64,000 nt of DNA from positions 14,258,944-14,322,943 of the forward strand of contig NC_087083.1 in the NCBI RefSeq assembly GCF_026151205.1, given 5' to 3'. Below the pieces are notes generated by a model, which was not told the origin of the DNA, did no database searches, and saw only the letters and a list, made by a program, of their open reading frames with translations. Source of the DNA: Bolinopsis microptera (lineage: Eukaryota > Ctenophora > Tentaculata > Lobata > Bolinopsidae). The stretch's first letter is position 1, and each line of letters begins with the position of its first letter. Of this stretch, positions 1-14,500 are shown piece by piece. The translations under genes and the position numbers were made by a program.

Positions 1-1880
1 TTACTGAAACCCTTGATGGTTAGGATAATCGTCTCATCCTCTAGGCTAACTTTGTCACATAACGATATCTTAATCAGGTGATAAGATATCGCTTAAATAC
101 GGCCGGCACGGAAATGGTTACATTGTCACACTATAAACATGTGACGGAGTAAATATGGACCCCTTGCTGCCGTTTTTGACCAAATTTTTGAGTGTCCAGT
201 TGATTGGATGGGTACATATGACCATTACCTACATATTTGACGACTTTTTTCGTTAGATGGTGCATTCAGGTTTACTCTGTCACACATTAAAGAAAATATG
301 TGATGAATGTTTAGGGCACCCTGATAAGCAATGCTGAGTAGTGTAAGTTTATTTGATGGCCTGGAAGTGCTGGGAATTGTTATTATATCATATAGTCGTA
401 AGGAATTAAAACATAGAAGGCACAACCAAGCTTACTTTGTCACATAATCTTGATAATATCTGAACATGTGTGAAATTGAACAAATAATGATATACCAGCT
501 TAAACCCCTTATATTATACGTACTATGGATCAAACAACACTGCTAGTACCATGCACCAGTCACATAAATCATTATCAGGTGGTAATATGATAACAGTGTC
601 ACGATTAAACTACCGCTACATGGTCAGAAATAGGGTAATTTCGTCACAAAAAATTATTATAACTCTGTTAGCTCCTTGCTGACAAAATAACTAGTTTATC
701 GACATTTTTTTGATGATAAAGTTACATAGTATTCTAATAGAAGTATAGTTCTTCAAAATAGGGGCAAGACATGTTTACTTTGTCACATCAGTTATTATAA
801 GAGTTAGGTAATCGTCATCAGATTAAAAGATATTTTTCGTAGTTTGGATCGATTAATACTTTAATATACCTGTAATAAATCCTATGCCAATTTTAACACA
901 CTATCTTGATACTGTTGGGGCAGGGAAGTTAATTTTGTCACATTTTCAATGTCTTTGACAAATTAATCTAAATTTTAAAAATTGAGTTCTTATGTTCTGG
1001 ACAATATTCTTCCAATCGTTTCTGAAAGAATGTTGAATTCTAATAGAGTTATAGATCTTCAAAATAGGGGCAAGACATGTTTACTTTGTCACATCAGTTA
1101 TTATAAGAGTTAGGTAATCGTCATCACATTAACATATATTTTTGTAGTTTGGATTGATTTATATAGGTAATAAAGCAGCCTATGCTAATTTTTACACACT
1201 ATCTTGAAATTGTTGGGGCATGAAAAGTTAATTTTGTCACATTTTTAGTGACTTTGACAAATTTAACCTAAAATTGTTAAACTTAAGCTCTGATGTTCTG
1301 GACAATATTCTAATAGAGGTATAGAATATAGATCTTCAAAATAGGGGCAAGACATGTTTACTTTGTCACATCAGTTATTATAAGAGTTATTATAAGAGAC
1401 TATTTCATTCTATAATCATTGTTTTTAATCTATTTACGATTTCGTATAATTTTTTGTGACAATGTAAACATCAACTGATCTTAACTTGCATCAACTACAT
1501 TGTCATCATATAAAATTTTCCCGCCTTTCAAACCAAAATCAGATATAAATTATTCGCCCAAAATTTTAAATTTCATATATTGTGACAGAATTAACCTCAT
1601 TTCCCAATAACCAAGTGCCTGTATTAGCTAACTATTCAAAACAACATATTTTAGGGCTATGCTTGGTAGAGCAGCCATAAAATAATGAGTTGAAAGGGTT
1701 TTTAGGACACCTCACAGTAGAATAGAGGTATGGTATCATGAGTGTGACAAAGTTACCTAAATATTGCCTTGTAACCGTTCGATCCGTGCCCATTAACCAA
1801 TGTTGTATCATAATTGTTAGATTGGCCTAATTTACTATATTTCAGACCAAGGAATGATAATTAGACAACTGCAGTTAACT
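1..1880. repeat. Non-coding repeat region with recurrent TTTGTCACA motif
   Basis: No convincing coding exon is seen. The word TTTGTCACA or a close variant recurs roughly every 100-200 bases (near 49, 124, 276, 433, 643, 778, 935, 1085, 1233, 1363). From about 1453 onward it appears in the opposite orientation (near 1455, 1578, 1742). A block of about 300 bases is repeated at about 755-1060, 1060-1340 and from 1340, sharing a segment ending in ATCAGTTATTATAAGAG. The orientation switch near 1.41 kb suggests a large degenerate inverted repeat or an old transposon. It would lie in an intron or 3' flank of the minus-strand receptor gene. Confidence 0.5.
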
Positions 1881-1889
1881 AAGTCACAC

Positions 1890-2075
1890 AAAATGTGATA
1901 TTTGAAACATTATAGTGCCTAACAACAATAGATTTCCTTTCTGAGCGGTGCATATGGGAGTATGGGTTACGTGGCTAATGTTCAGAACTTCTGAACGTGC
2001 TAGGTTAATAGATGTCAAAATTAAGCCACTATCGTCAAAAACGCTATAATTTTTGTTTACCAATATCCTCAAACT
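1890..2075 (-). CDS. Candidate degenerate GPS-like exon of the receptor gene
   Basis: The minus strand has an open stretch coding residues such as NYSVFDDSG, LNISHVTHTPICTAQ and LLLLGTI. Its spacing resembles the GPCR proteolysis site of adhesion GPCRs, where a Cys/Trp-rich strand is followed by HVTCxCxHLT and a hydrophobic strand. Most canonical cysteines and the HL(S/T) cleavage triplet are missing. The possible donor is at 1889/1890 (GTGTGA), but I could not find an acceptor that keeps frame with the preceding exon at 2425-2532. Its position just downstream of the GAIN-like exons is right for a GPS. It could equally be a chance ORF or a decayed exon. Confidence 0.3.
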
Positions 2076-2424
2076 CAAATGAACGTGTCCTTATAGCAAA
2101 TAAAAGATAACGCACCAGTATGAGAAGTGTTGTAGAAACTACATGTCAGCTTCTGTCTAACAATGGTCTTCCGTTTAGAAAAGCTGAGCACCTTTTTCTC
2201 GGCTTTATCCTTTATTTATATTGATCAGTCATTCAATATTATATTGATCAGTCATTCCATTTTGTAATAATTCGATAGGATTCACGATTTTTCAATTGTT
2301 TTGAAGGTGCGAATATAATGAAAACTGCATTGATTTCTAAACAACCTATTTATACGACGACAAATCACAAATATTAACTTTTTGGCTAGTCAGAAGTCGA
2401 ATTTTTCAAAAATCTAACCGTTAC

Positions 2425-2532
2425 TTTAAATGTCATGGTGACATTTTGGTGTGCTTCCAGCGGTAGTATTTCTGAGGAGGTCTTGCTTATTATGTTGATG
2501 TCTGCGATAACACTCGCCACCAACGAAAGTCC
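2425..2532 (-). CDS. Receptor exon, GAIN subdomain B-like
   Basis: Phase 0-0 exon of 36 codons on the minus strand, acceptor TTAAAG before GGACTTTCG and donor GTAACG after 2425. It encodes LSLVASVIADINIIS followed by a strand ending VTMTFK. This fits the GAIN pattern of a small-residue strand, a linker and a strand ending in a hydrophobic Thr/Phe before the GPS. It follows directly in frame from exon 2815-2997. Assignment is by pattern only. Confidence 0.5.
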
Positions 2533-5500
2533 CTTTAATTTTTAGTGTTATTTGAAGGTGATAATGAGAATCCAGTTAATTCAGTATAAGCTTCTTTCAA
2601 ATTAAAGAAGAATAAAATATCTTTACTCATCACACACAGGCACGTAGCCCCCCCCCCCCCTCCCCGTGCCTGATCACACACAGGCACGTAGCCCCCCCCC
2701 CCCCCCTCCCCGTGCCTGATCACACACAGGCACGTAGCCACCCCCCCCCCCTCCCCGTGCCTGATCACACACAGGCACGTAGCCCCCCCCCCCCCCCTGC
2801 CTCATCACACTCACATCTGGTGTAGTTTCATCGCCTTCTTTCTTATCCACCCCAACTTGAACTATCGAATGGGCAACTTCTTTTAACAACATGTTCTCAT
2901 CTGTGGACTTTGGAGTGGTAGTTTTGGATGGGAACGACTTATCGTTCTCATAGTAAACCACGGTCAGCACCTCGTCTTTTGTCGTTGTCAGCTCGCCCTG
3001 ATAAAAACATTGTTTTTTCACCTATTAAAATTGTAAATAAACCCCCAGCCTAACCCTGCAGTTCCACGGCTCAGTTTTGCAACCAGATTTGCTCACATTT
3101 TTTCTCACATTTTTTCTCACATTTTTGCGACCGGAAATGAAATTCAAAAATATTTCTCCGCACGGAGAAATATTTTTGATATGACCCAAAACTCCGTGAA
3201 AGCAGTTTTAACCTGAGCGCTCGCGTGGGAAATTTCATTATAATGCGCCCACGTGCGCGCGCAAATCTGCGTGCAAATACCAACCGCATGGGAACGTACA
3301 TTGTAAACAAAACTGCCTTCGCGGATTTTTGCCTTTCAGAACTCTTTTCGCGGAGTTTTGTGTCAAATCTGGTCGCAAAACTGAGCCGTGGAACTGGGCT
3401 GTTAGACTTAGTAGATAAACACATAAATGCCAAATTTGGTCATGTTACCATAGTACCATAACCATATTTGGTCATGTTACCATAGTACCATATTTGGTCA
3501 TGTTACCATAGTAGTTACATTACCATATTTGGTCATGTTACCATAGTAACATTACCATATTTGGTCATGTTACCATAATAACATTACCATATTTGGTCAT
3601 GTTACCATATTAACATTACCATATTTGGTCATGTTACTATAATAACATTACCATATTTGGTCATGTTACCATAGTACCATATTTGGTCATGTTACTATAG
3701 TACCATATTTGGTCATGTTACCATAGTAACATTACCATATTTGGTCATGTTATCATAATAACATTACCATATTTGGTCATGTTACCATATTAACATTACC
3801 ATATTTGGTCATGTTACTATAATAACATTACCATATTTGGTCATGTTACCATAGTACCATATTTGGTCATGTTACTATAGTACCATATTTGGTCATGTTA
3901 CCATAGTAACATTACCATATTTGCACATGCATACAAGAGAAAAGCTTACTGTGAAGAAAGTATTTGCATCATCTTTTTGGTTTGTGCTCCCCTTAACTAC
4001 ATTCAAATCTCCTGCCAGAGTCAGCATTTGTTTCATCCTCGATGTGTCTGTGGTTTCCACAGCTGCTATACCAAGCGCTAAAAGTAGAAACAGTTACTGG
4101 GTAGTATATGGAATTGATAATGTTTGATCTAAGTCTAGTTTGGTTCTATTCCATCATTTTGGTGCAAAATAACGTATTGCTTTTTTTTATCTCACACTTA
4201 TTTTACTTCGGAGTATTCCAACAGCCACATTGTTACACAAGTGTAACTAGCCAATTACAGGAAGCCGAAGGATTTAATTAGGCCAGTGACGGTTAAGGTA
4301 GTGTGTACCATACTTTCTTCGCCCGAGACTTCGCTGCAATGGACAGCTTCTCATTTAACCCTCACACACGATTTCTCGAATATTCGGCTGAGTAGACCGG
4401 GGGGCTGCATAGACCACTCAGGATCTTTAGCTGAATGTCGACGACACTCACCCCACGACTAGGCAGGCAGTGGGTTTCGAACTCGCAATCTTACGATTAC
4501 AAATCCGATGATTAACCAACTACGCTACCTGGCCGCTTGATAAAAAATAATTTTTCCTCAAACATAGTTTGAGAGTTGTTTGGGATGTCTTATCTGTAAG
4601 GAAGGTATAGACTTAGTATATTAAAATAGTATAAGGACGGTAGCTTGGCTTGGTAGCTATGTTCAGTTATGTCTTGAACAAAATTCGATTTTCAAATTCG
4701 ATACATTTTTTGTATCACCGAATTGGTTTCGAACCATATGAGTAAGTCATACAGTGCAAATTAACTCGTCAGAAAATAACTATTATACCTACTCTAGTGC
4801 TTTAAGCCTCCTTTTATACTAAAATGTTACTGGAAAAAGATATGCATAAGTATATTTATCTCCGGGAATCAGACCCCCGAAAAGTCGTGAACACTGAGCA
4901 CTGATAATTTCCAGCGAAGGAACTGCCAGATTATTATCAACACAAAATGACAGTCGACTTGATGAGCAGTGGGGAAGCTAATAACAGTTGCGCACTATAC
5001 ATTACACACTATAGTGTATGATGCGCACTATACATTACACACTATAGTGTATGATGCGCACTATACATTACACACTATAGTGTATTATGCGCACTATACA
5101 TCACACACTATAGTGTATGTTGCGCACTATACATTACACACTATAGTGTATGATGCGTACTATACATTACACACTATAGTGTATGATGCGCACTATACAT
5201 TACGCACTATAGTGTATGTTGCGCACTATACATTACACACTATAGTGTATGATGCGCACTATACATTACACACTATAGTGTATGATGCGCACTATACATT
5301 ACATACTATAGTGTATGATGCGCACTATACATTATACACTATAGTGTATGATGCGCACTATACATTACACATTATAGTGTATGATGCGCACTATACATTA
5401 CACACTATAGTGTATGATGCGCACTATACATTACACACTATAGTGTATGATGCGCACTATACATTACACACTATAGTGTATGATGCGCACTATACATTAC

Positions 5501-8500
5501 ACACTATAGTGTATGATGCGCACTATACATTACACACTATAGTGTATGATGCGCACTATACATTACACACTATAGTGTATGATGCGCACTATACATTACA
5601 CACTATAGTGTATGATGCGCACTATACATTACACACTATAGTGTATGATGCGCACTATACATTACACACTATAGTGTATGATGCGAACTATACATCACAC
5701 ACTATAGTGTATGTTGCGCACTATACATTACACACTATAGTGTATGATGCGTACTATACATTACACACTATAGTGTATGATGCGCACTTTACATTACACA
5801 CTATATTGTATGATGCGCACTATACATTAAACACTAGAGTTTATTATGCGCACTATACATTACACACTATAGTGTATGATGCGCACTATACATTACACAA
5901 TATAGTGTATGATGCGCACTATACATTACACACTATATTGTATGTTGCGCACTATACATTACACACTAGATATTGTATGATGCGCACTATACATTACACA
6001 CTATAGTGTATGATGCGCACTATACATTACACACTATAGTGTATGATGTGCACTATACATTACACACTATAGTGTATGATGTGCACTATACATTACACAC
6101 TATAGTGTATGATGCGTACTATACATTACAGACTATGGTGTATGATGCGCACTATAAATTACACACTATATTGTATGATGCGCACTATACATTACACACT
6201 ATAGTGTATGATGCGCACTATACATTGCACACTATATTTATGATGCGCATTCTTTCAATCAGAACCGGAGAAAGTTATAACAAATAATACCTTTGCTTAG
6301 TTTCGTGCAGTGCTATTATCGCGCTTATCACTCAACAGCCAAGGTATTGTTTTTATTATAAACTTTTTACTTTAAAACTCTTTACCTATCGAATCTTCTG
6401 TTTTGAGCACATCATTATCATTCTGAAGGGCAACTGCACGAATAATTGCAACTGCAGATTCTCTCAGTTCATCACTGGCTTGCTGGTCTTGCAGTTCTGT
6501 CACATCAGTGTTAGTCTGAATGTTATCTATCGTAGATATGAGATTGTCAACAGTATTGTTTGATAGCTCAGAGTCAGGTAGATTTATCAATGTGTCTATA
6601 CTTAGGGACACTTTTTGTACATCAGAAGAGCTCAGCTTACTCCCTTCAACGGCCGTCATGTCCTTTATCTCATCAGACATTTCTTCTTGGGTTTCGGAAG
6701 ACCCAGTCTCAATTTCCTTGGACGATACAATTTTCAGGACAATTAGTTTTGTTTAAACTTATCGACATTTAGATATAAATCAAAGATCAACCAGGTTTTC
6801 CTGTTGCAGGCACAATTAATATTATACCTGCAACAGGTCACTGAACATTGCAGACAATTAATATTATACCTGCAACAGGTCACTGAATATTGCAGACAAT
6901 TAATATTGTACCTGCAACAGGTCACTGAACATTGCATACAATTAATATAATACCTGCAACAGGTCACTGAACATTGCAGACAATTAATATTATTCCTGCA
7001 ACAGGTCACTGAACATTGCAGACAATTAATATTATTCCTGCAACAGGTCACTGAACATTGCAGACAATTAATATTGTACCTGCAACAGGTCACTGAACAT
7101 TGCAGACAATTAATATTATTCCTGCAACAGGTCACTGAACATTGCAGACAATTAATATTATTCCTGCAACAGGTATAGGCCACTGAACAATGCAGACAAT
7201 TAATATTATACCTGCAACAGGTCACTGAACATTGCAGACAATTAATATTATTCCTGCAACAGGTCACTGAACATTGCAGACAATTAATATTATTCCTGCA
7301 ACAGGTCACTGAACATTGCAGACAATTAATATTATACCTGCAACAGGTCACTGAACATTGCAGACAATTAATATTATTCCTGCAACAGGTCACTGAACAT
7401 TGCAGACAATTAATATTATACCTGCAACAGGTCACTGAACATTGCAGACAATTAATATTATTCCTGCAACAGGTCACTGAACATTGCAGACAATTAATAT
7501 AATACCTGCAACAGGTCACTGAACATTGCAGACAATTAATATTATACCTGCAACAGGTCACTGAACATTGCAGACAATTAATATTATACCTGCAACAGGT
7601 CACTGAACATTGCAGACAATTAATATTATACCTGCAACAGGTCACTGAACAATGCAGACAATTAATATTATTCCTGCAACAGGTCACTGAACATTGCAGA
7701 CAATTAATATTATACCTGCAACAGGTCACTGAACATTGCAGACAATTAACATTATACCTGCAACAGGTCACTGAACATTGCAGACAATTAATATTATACC
7801 TGCAACAGGTCACTGAACATTGCAGACAATTAATATTATACCTGCAACAGGTCACTGAACATTGCAGACAATTAATATTATACCTGCAACAGGTCACTGA
7901 ACAATGCAGACAATTAATATTATTCCTGCAACAGGTCACTGAACATTGCAGACAATTAATATTATTCCTGCAACAGGTCACTGAACATTGCAGACAATTA
8001 ATATTATACCTGCAACAGGTCACTGAACATTGCAGACAATTAACATTATACCTGCAACAGGTCACTGAACATTGCAGACAATTAATATTATACCTGCAAC
8101 AGGTCACTGAACAATGCAGACAATTAATATTATACCTGCAACAGGTCACTGAACATTGCAGACAATTAATATTATACCTGCAACAGGTCACTGAACATTG
8201 CAGACAATTAATATTATACCTGCAACAGGTCACTGAACAATGCAGACAATTAATATTATACCTGCAACAGGTCACTGAACATTGCAGACAATTAATATTA
8301 TACCTGCAACAGGTCACTGAACATTGCAGACAATTAATATTATACCTGCAACAGGTCACTGACTATTGTTGAAACAGCAGAAGGGCACTCTGAAAAGTCT
8401 GTCTCACTGAATAATCCACTTGCAGTGCAGAACTTGCGAGCTTTAAACTTACCCTGGGTTATACATTATCACTATAATATACTATGTTCCTGGGCCAAGT

Positions 8501-11500
8501 AAGAGGAGCCAGAATATTAATTTATTAAGTTATCTTAATCACACCAACTATTAGTGCTCACATCATATAAACATGGCAGTTCTGCGTGTATTTCTGGATC
8601 TGTAGCTGTCCAAGTGTACGTTCCATAGACCACACTGGTTTCAATTCTAGTTTCACACTCTGAAACTATCAGTTATCTTGTTAGAGGCATATAAAGTGGG
8701 GGGGGGGACCACATATAATACGTCACCAAGCAATCACCACAATATGACTGTAATCGTTAATCAAACTTTTGTTTAAATCATACTTCACTTTCCAAATTGT
8801 CTCCTACATCAATATTACCGGACAAAAAGTAAGCTACTTTTAGAATACTAGTGTAGGTAGAAATATGTATAACAGCAGATATTTTACCTTTAACAGTAAC
8901 CTTTGCAATAACTTTGCACTGGGTTGCCTTCTCCTGTTCGTACACATTGCCCGGACAGGGTTCACATGACACCATGTTCCTTGATCTGTATGTTCCTCGC
9001 TTGCAGTTAACTGAGGAAAATTACATTGTTGAAGCAGTAATAGCCACCAAAGCTAGAGGATTCAATTTTCTGGGTGATGCTTTTCAGTTTCTGTTTTGTT
9101 GAATGATGAGGTTTATAGAAAGTCGTCAATAGAATCGTTCAATAATTTTAAATTACGCTATATAATTTAAAATATGATCTTCCGTATTCACTTAAACACT
9201 TACCACATTCTGTCAAATCATCATTAGCTACAGTTCCAGCATTACAAGCAGTACAAGAAGATGCTCCTGCAGTACTGACAGAGTTCTCATCACAATTAAC
9301 ACAGGAAGACATATCTGCTTCCCTGTATGTTCCCGCTGAGCATTCATCTGTGGAGTGGTACCAATCATGAATAAGATATCTTTATTAAAATATATTTGAT
9401 AAGAAATTAATAAGATAAGAATATTACAGATAAGAATCATATCGTGGGTTTATCCACTTACCACATTCTGTCAAATCATCATTAGCTACGGTTCCCGCTG
9501 AGCATTCTCCCAAAACTGTAAAATTTCCATTGCATTGTTACTGATAATTTTATCTCTGCATAGTTTACATGCAATCAAAGAGGAGTCTATATATTCACTT
9601 GCCACGCATTCTTTTGAAAATATGCCTGGCAAATGAATATTGCTGATAATGATCTTTTCGTGGGTTTATCAACTTACCACATTCTGTCGAATCATCGTTA
9701 GCTACAGTTCCAGCATTACAAGCAGTGCAAGAAGATGCTCCTGCAGTACTGACAGAGTTCTCATCACAACTATCACAGGAAGACATGTCTGCTTCTCTGT
9801 ATGTTCCCGCTGCACATTCATCTGTGGAGTGGTACAAATCATCAATAAGATATCTTTATTGAAAGAGAATTGATAAGAAATAAATAAGAGAAGAATATTG
9901 GAGATTTAAATAATCTCATCGTGGGTTTATCCTCTTACCACATTCTGTCAAATCATCATTAGCTATAGTTCCAGCATTACAAGCAGTGCAAGAAGATGCT
10001 CCTGCAGTACTGACAGAGTTCTCATCACAATTAACACAGGAAGACATGTCTGCTTTTGTGTATGTTCCCGCTGCACATTCATCTGCGGAGTGGTACAAAT
10101 CATCAATAAGATATCTTTATTGAAAGAGAATTGATTAGAAATAAATAAAAGAACAATATTGGGGATAAGAATCTTATCGTGGGTTTATCAACTTACCACA
10201 TTCTGTCAAATCATCATTAGCTACAGTTCCAGCATTACAAGCAGTGCAAGAAGATGCTCCTGCAGTACTGACAGAGTTCTCATCACAACTAACACAGGAA
10301 GACATGTCTGCTTCTCTGTATGTTCCCGCTGCGCATTCATCTGTGGAGTGGTACCAATCATGAATCAGATAATATCTTTATTGAAAGAGAATTGATAGGA
10401 AATAAATAAGATAAGATAAGCATAGTGGGGATAAGAATCTCACCGTGGGTTTATCAACTTACCACATTCTGTAAACTTATCATTAGCTACAGTTCCAGCA
10501 TCACAAGCAGTACAAGAAGATGCTCCTGCAGTACTGACAGAGTTCTCATCACAACTATCACAGGAAGACATGTCTGCTTCTCTGTATGTTCCCGCTGCAC
10601 ATTCATCTGTAGAGTGGTACAAATCATCAATAAGATATCTTTATTGAAAGAGAATTGATAAGAAATAAATAAAATAAGATAAGAATAGTGGGGATAAGAA
10701 TCTCATCGTGGGTTTATCAACTTACCACATCCTGTCGAATTATCATTAGCTACTGTTCCAGCATTACAAGCAGTGCAAGAAGATGCTCCTGCAGTACTGA
10801 CAGAGTTCTCATCACAACTAACACAGGAAGACATGTCTGCTTCTCTGTATGTTCCCGCTGCGCATTCATCTGTGGAGTGGTACCAATCATGAATCAGATA
10901 ATATCTTTATTGAAAGAGAATTGATAGGAAATAAATAAGATAAGATAAGCATAGTGTGGATAAGAATCTCACCGTGGGTTTATCAACTTACCACATTCTG
11001 TAAACTTATCATTAGCTACAGTTCCAGCATCACAAGCAGTACAAGAAGATGCTCCTGCAGTACTGACAGAGTTCTCATCACAACTAACACAGGAAGACAT
11101 GCCTGCTTCTCTGTATGTTCCCGCTGCACATTCATCTGTACAGTGGTACAAATCATCAATAAGATATCTTTATTGAAAGAGAATTGATAAGAAATAAATA
11201 AAATAACATAAGAATATTGGGGATAAGAATCTCACCGTGGGTTTATCAACTTACCACATCCTGTCGAATCATCATTAGCTACAGTTCCAGCATTACAAGC
11301 AGTGCAAGAAGATGCTCCTGCAGTACTGACAGAGTTCTCATCACAACTAACACAGGAAGACATGTCTGCTTCTCTGTATGTTCCCGCTGTGCATTCATCT
11401 GTGGAGTGGTACCAATCATGAATCAGATAATATCTTTATTGAAAGAGAATTGATAAGAAATAAATAAGATAAGATAAGCATAGTGGGGATAAGAATCTCA

Positions 11501-14500
11501 CCGTGGGTTTACCAACTTACCACATTTTGTCGAATCATCATTAGCTACCCTTCCAGCATTACAAGCAATGCAAGAAGATGCTCCTGCAGTACTGACAGAG
11601 TTCTCATCACAACTAATACAGGAAGACATGTGTGCTTCTCTGTATGTTCCCGCTGCACATTCATCTGCGGAGTGGTACAAATCATCAATAAGATATCTTT
11701 ATTGAAAGAGAATTGATAAGAAATAAATAGAGAAGCATATTGGGGATAAGAATCTTATCGTGGGTTTATCAACTTACCACATTCTGTCGAATCATCATTA
11801 GCTACAGTTCCAGCATTACAAGCAATGCAAGAAGATGCTCCTGCAGTACTGACAGAGTTCTCATCACAACTAATACAGGAAGACATGTGTGCTTCTCTGT
11901 ATGTTCCCGCTGCACATTCATCTGCGGAGTGGTACAAATCATCAATAAGATATCTTTATTGAAAGAGAATTGATAAGAAATAAATAGAGAAGCATATTGG
12001 GGATAAGAATCTTATCGTGGGTTTATCAACTTACCACATTCTGTCAAATCATCATTAGCTACAGTTCCAGCATTACAAGCAGTGCAAGAAGATGCTCCTG
12101 CAGTACTGACAGAGTTCTCATCACAACTATCACAGGAAGACATGTGTGCTTCTCTGTAAGTTCCCGCTGTGCATTCATCTGTGGAGTGGTACAAATCATG
12201 AATAAGATAATATATTTTTTGAAAGAGAATTGATAAGAAATAAATAAGAGAAGAATATTGGAGATAAGAATCTTATCGTGGGTTTATCAACTTACCACAT
12301 TCTGTCGAATCATCATTAGCTACAGTTCCAGCATTACAAGCAGTACAAGAAGATGCTCCTGCATTACTGACAGAGATCTCATCACAACTAACACAGGAAG
12401 ACATGTCTGTGTCTCTGTATGTTCCCGCAGCACATTCATCTGCGGATTGCATTGGTATAAATCAGGAATAAGATATCTTTATTGAAAGAGAATTGATAAG
12501 AAATAAATAAGAGAAGAATATTGGAGATAAGAATCTTATCGTGGGTTTATCAACTTACCACATTCTGTCGAATCATCGTTAGCTACCCTTCCAGCATTAC
12601 AAGCAGTGCAAGAAGATGCTCCTGAAGTACTGACAGAGTTCTCATCACAACTATCACAGGAAGACATGTCTGCATCTCTGTATGTTCCCGCTGCACATTC
12701 ATCTGCGAAGTGGTACCAATCATGAATAAGATAATATCTTTATTGAAAGATAATTGAAAAGAAATTGATAAGATAAGAATATTGCAGATAAGAATCATAT
12801 CGTGGGTTTATCCACTTACCACATTCTGTCAAATCATCATTAGCTACAGTTCCCGCTGAGCATTCTCCCAAAACTGTAAAATTTACATTGCATTGTAGGG
12901 CCTGTCGTGATATCATGGATCGCTTAGGTTCCACCAGGATCTGGTAGTCTTCATAATTCTGCGGCCTCTATGTGTCGTCATCTCGCACAACTCCGAAAAA
13001 CCGTTGTGAGTTTGGCATGTGAAAATTTGCAGCCTTCCAGACATCGATTGGGTTAACGAGTTGTCGTACGTCACCTCAAGATCGGGTGACAGGGGGCTGA
13101 ACAGGCCAGAACCCAATTGATTGGGTCTGAGGTCACGTGGTTATGAGCCTGAGGTCACGTGACTATGACGTCACCAGAGCTCGTTCTCCGTTTCCCGCTC
13201 TTTGGACCAGGTGAGCTTGCATGCTTGTGAAAGTGGGTGTAAGTACAGCTGTACTGTAGTTACATCCAATTACCCCTAATAGAACGAAGATTTATTTTCT
13301 GACAGAAAGCTAGAAATTTACCAAAATATCGACGTTGTTCAAAATTTATTTTGATGACCACTCCTGACCTAAAATTGCACGAGAAATCGATTAAACTTGG
13401 TTTCAGAACTCAACAATGCTTCCTTATGCCTTAAAATCCATTTTTATCGATACAATAAACATTTTGATCCTGTGGATTAATTAGTAACAGGTAACAAATG
13501 AACAGAAAAAACCACCGCACTACCATTGCATTCTTAACGGGTCGATTTCGAGTGACCAATAATCGTCGTGATGATATTTATACGTCATGCGTTCCTGATC
13601 ATCATCAGCAATCAAGAGACAGGAGCGGCGATTGCTTTAAATCAACGGTTTACGTTATTTTTGTGAATTCGACCCCTGTTTTAACGGTTATGACACTTTG
13701 TAATTGAATGTATTGAGGATAGCTTTACAAATAAGAGGACCAGTAAACAAAATTGCCACAAGTGTTTCTCTCACTCACTTTCGATAAGACACAATGAAAA
13801 TTCTTACTTAACCATAAGATTCGGAATTTTTCAACCGTTGAAGAATATCGGAATTTTATAAAATCTAATCACACTTATCAACCTTTGAACGAATAATCGA
13901 AAAATTGTGAATGATACCGCTGCAATTGTCTTATCAGTTATATGTATAAATTATAAAAAAATTCCGAATCTTATGGTTATGATTTATTAGTTTCATTGAA
14001 AAAAGTAAAGCTATCCTCAATACATTCAATTACAAAGTGTGATAACCGTTAAAACAGGGGTCGAAATCACAAAAATAACGTAAACCGTTGATTTAAAGCA
14101 ATCGCCGTTCCTGTCTCTTGATTGCTGATGAAAAAAAAACCGTTAAGACTGCAATGTAAGTGCGGTGGTTTTTTTTGTGCATTTGTTACCTGTTACTAAT
14201 TAATCCACAGGATCAAAATGTTTATTGTATCGATAAAAATGGATTTTAAGGCATAAGGAAGCATTGTTGAGTTCTGAAACCAAGTTTAATCGATTTCTCG
14301 TGCAATTTTAGGTCAGGAGTGGTCATCAAAATAAATTTTGAACAACGTCGATATTTTGGTAAATTTCTAGCTTTCTGTCAGAAAATAAATCTTCGTTCTA
14401 TTAGGGGTAATTGGATGTAACTACAGTACAGCTGTACTTACACCCACTTTCACAAGCATGCAAGCTCACCTGGTCCAAAGAGCGGGAAACGGAGAACGAG

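Noticed and set aside
4441-4536. A functional tRNA gene on the minus strand
   Set aside because: A and B boxes match, but the acceptor stem does not close and the sequence runs on into a SINE body.
4969-6287. 345-codon frame of HYTLHTIVYDA repeats
   Set aside because: Translation of the 33-bp intronic minisatellite; no conserved domain, and it lies opposite receptor introns.
6743-8359. 538-codon cysteine-rich frame (CCRYNINCLQCSV repeats)
   Set aside because: It is the 42-bp minisatellite read in frame. The gene reads through only the first 16 bases of one unit as exon end.
6790-8361. Possible CRISPR array (regular 42-bp units), and likewise other regular arrays
   Set aside because: There are no unique spacers between repeats. 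Whole units are repeated, and the setting is a eukaryotic intron.
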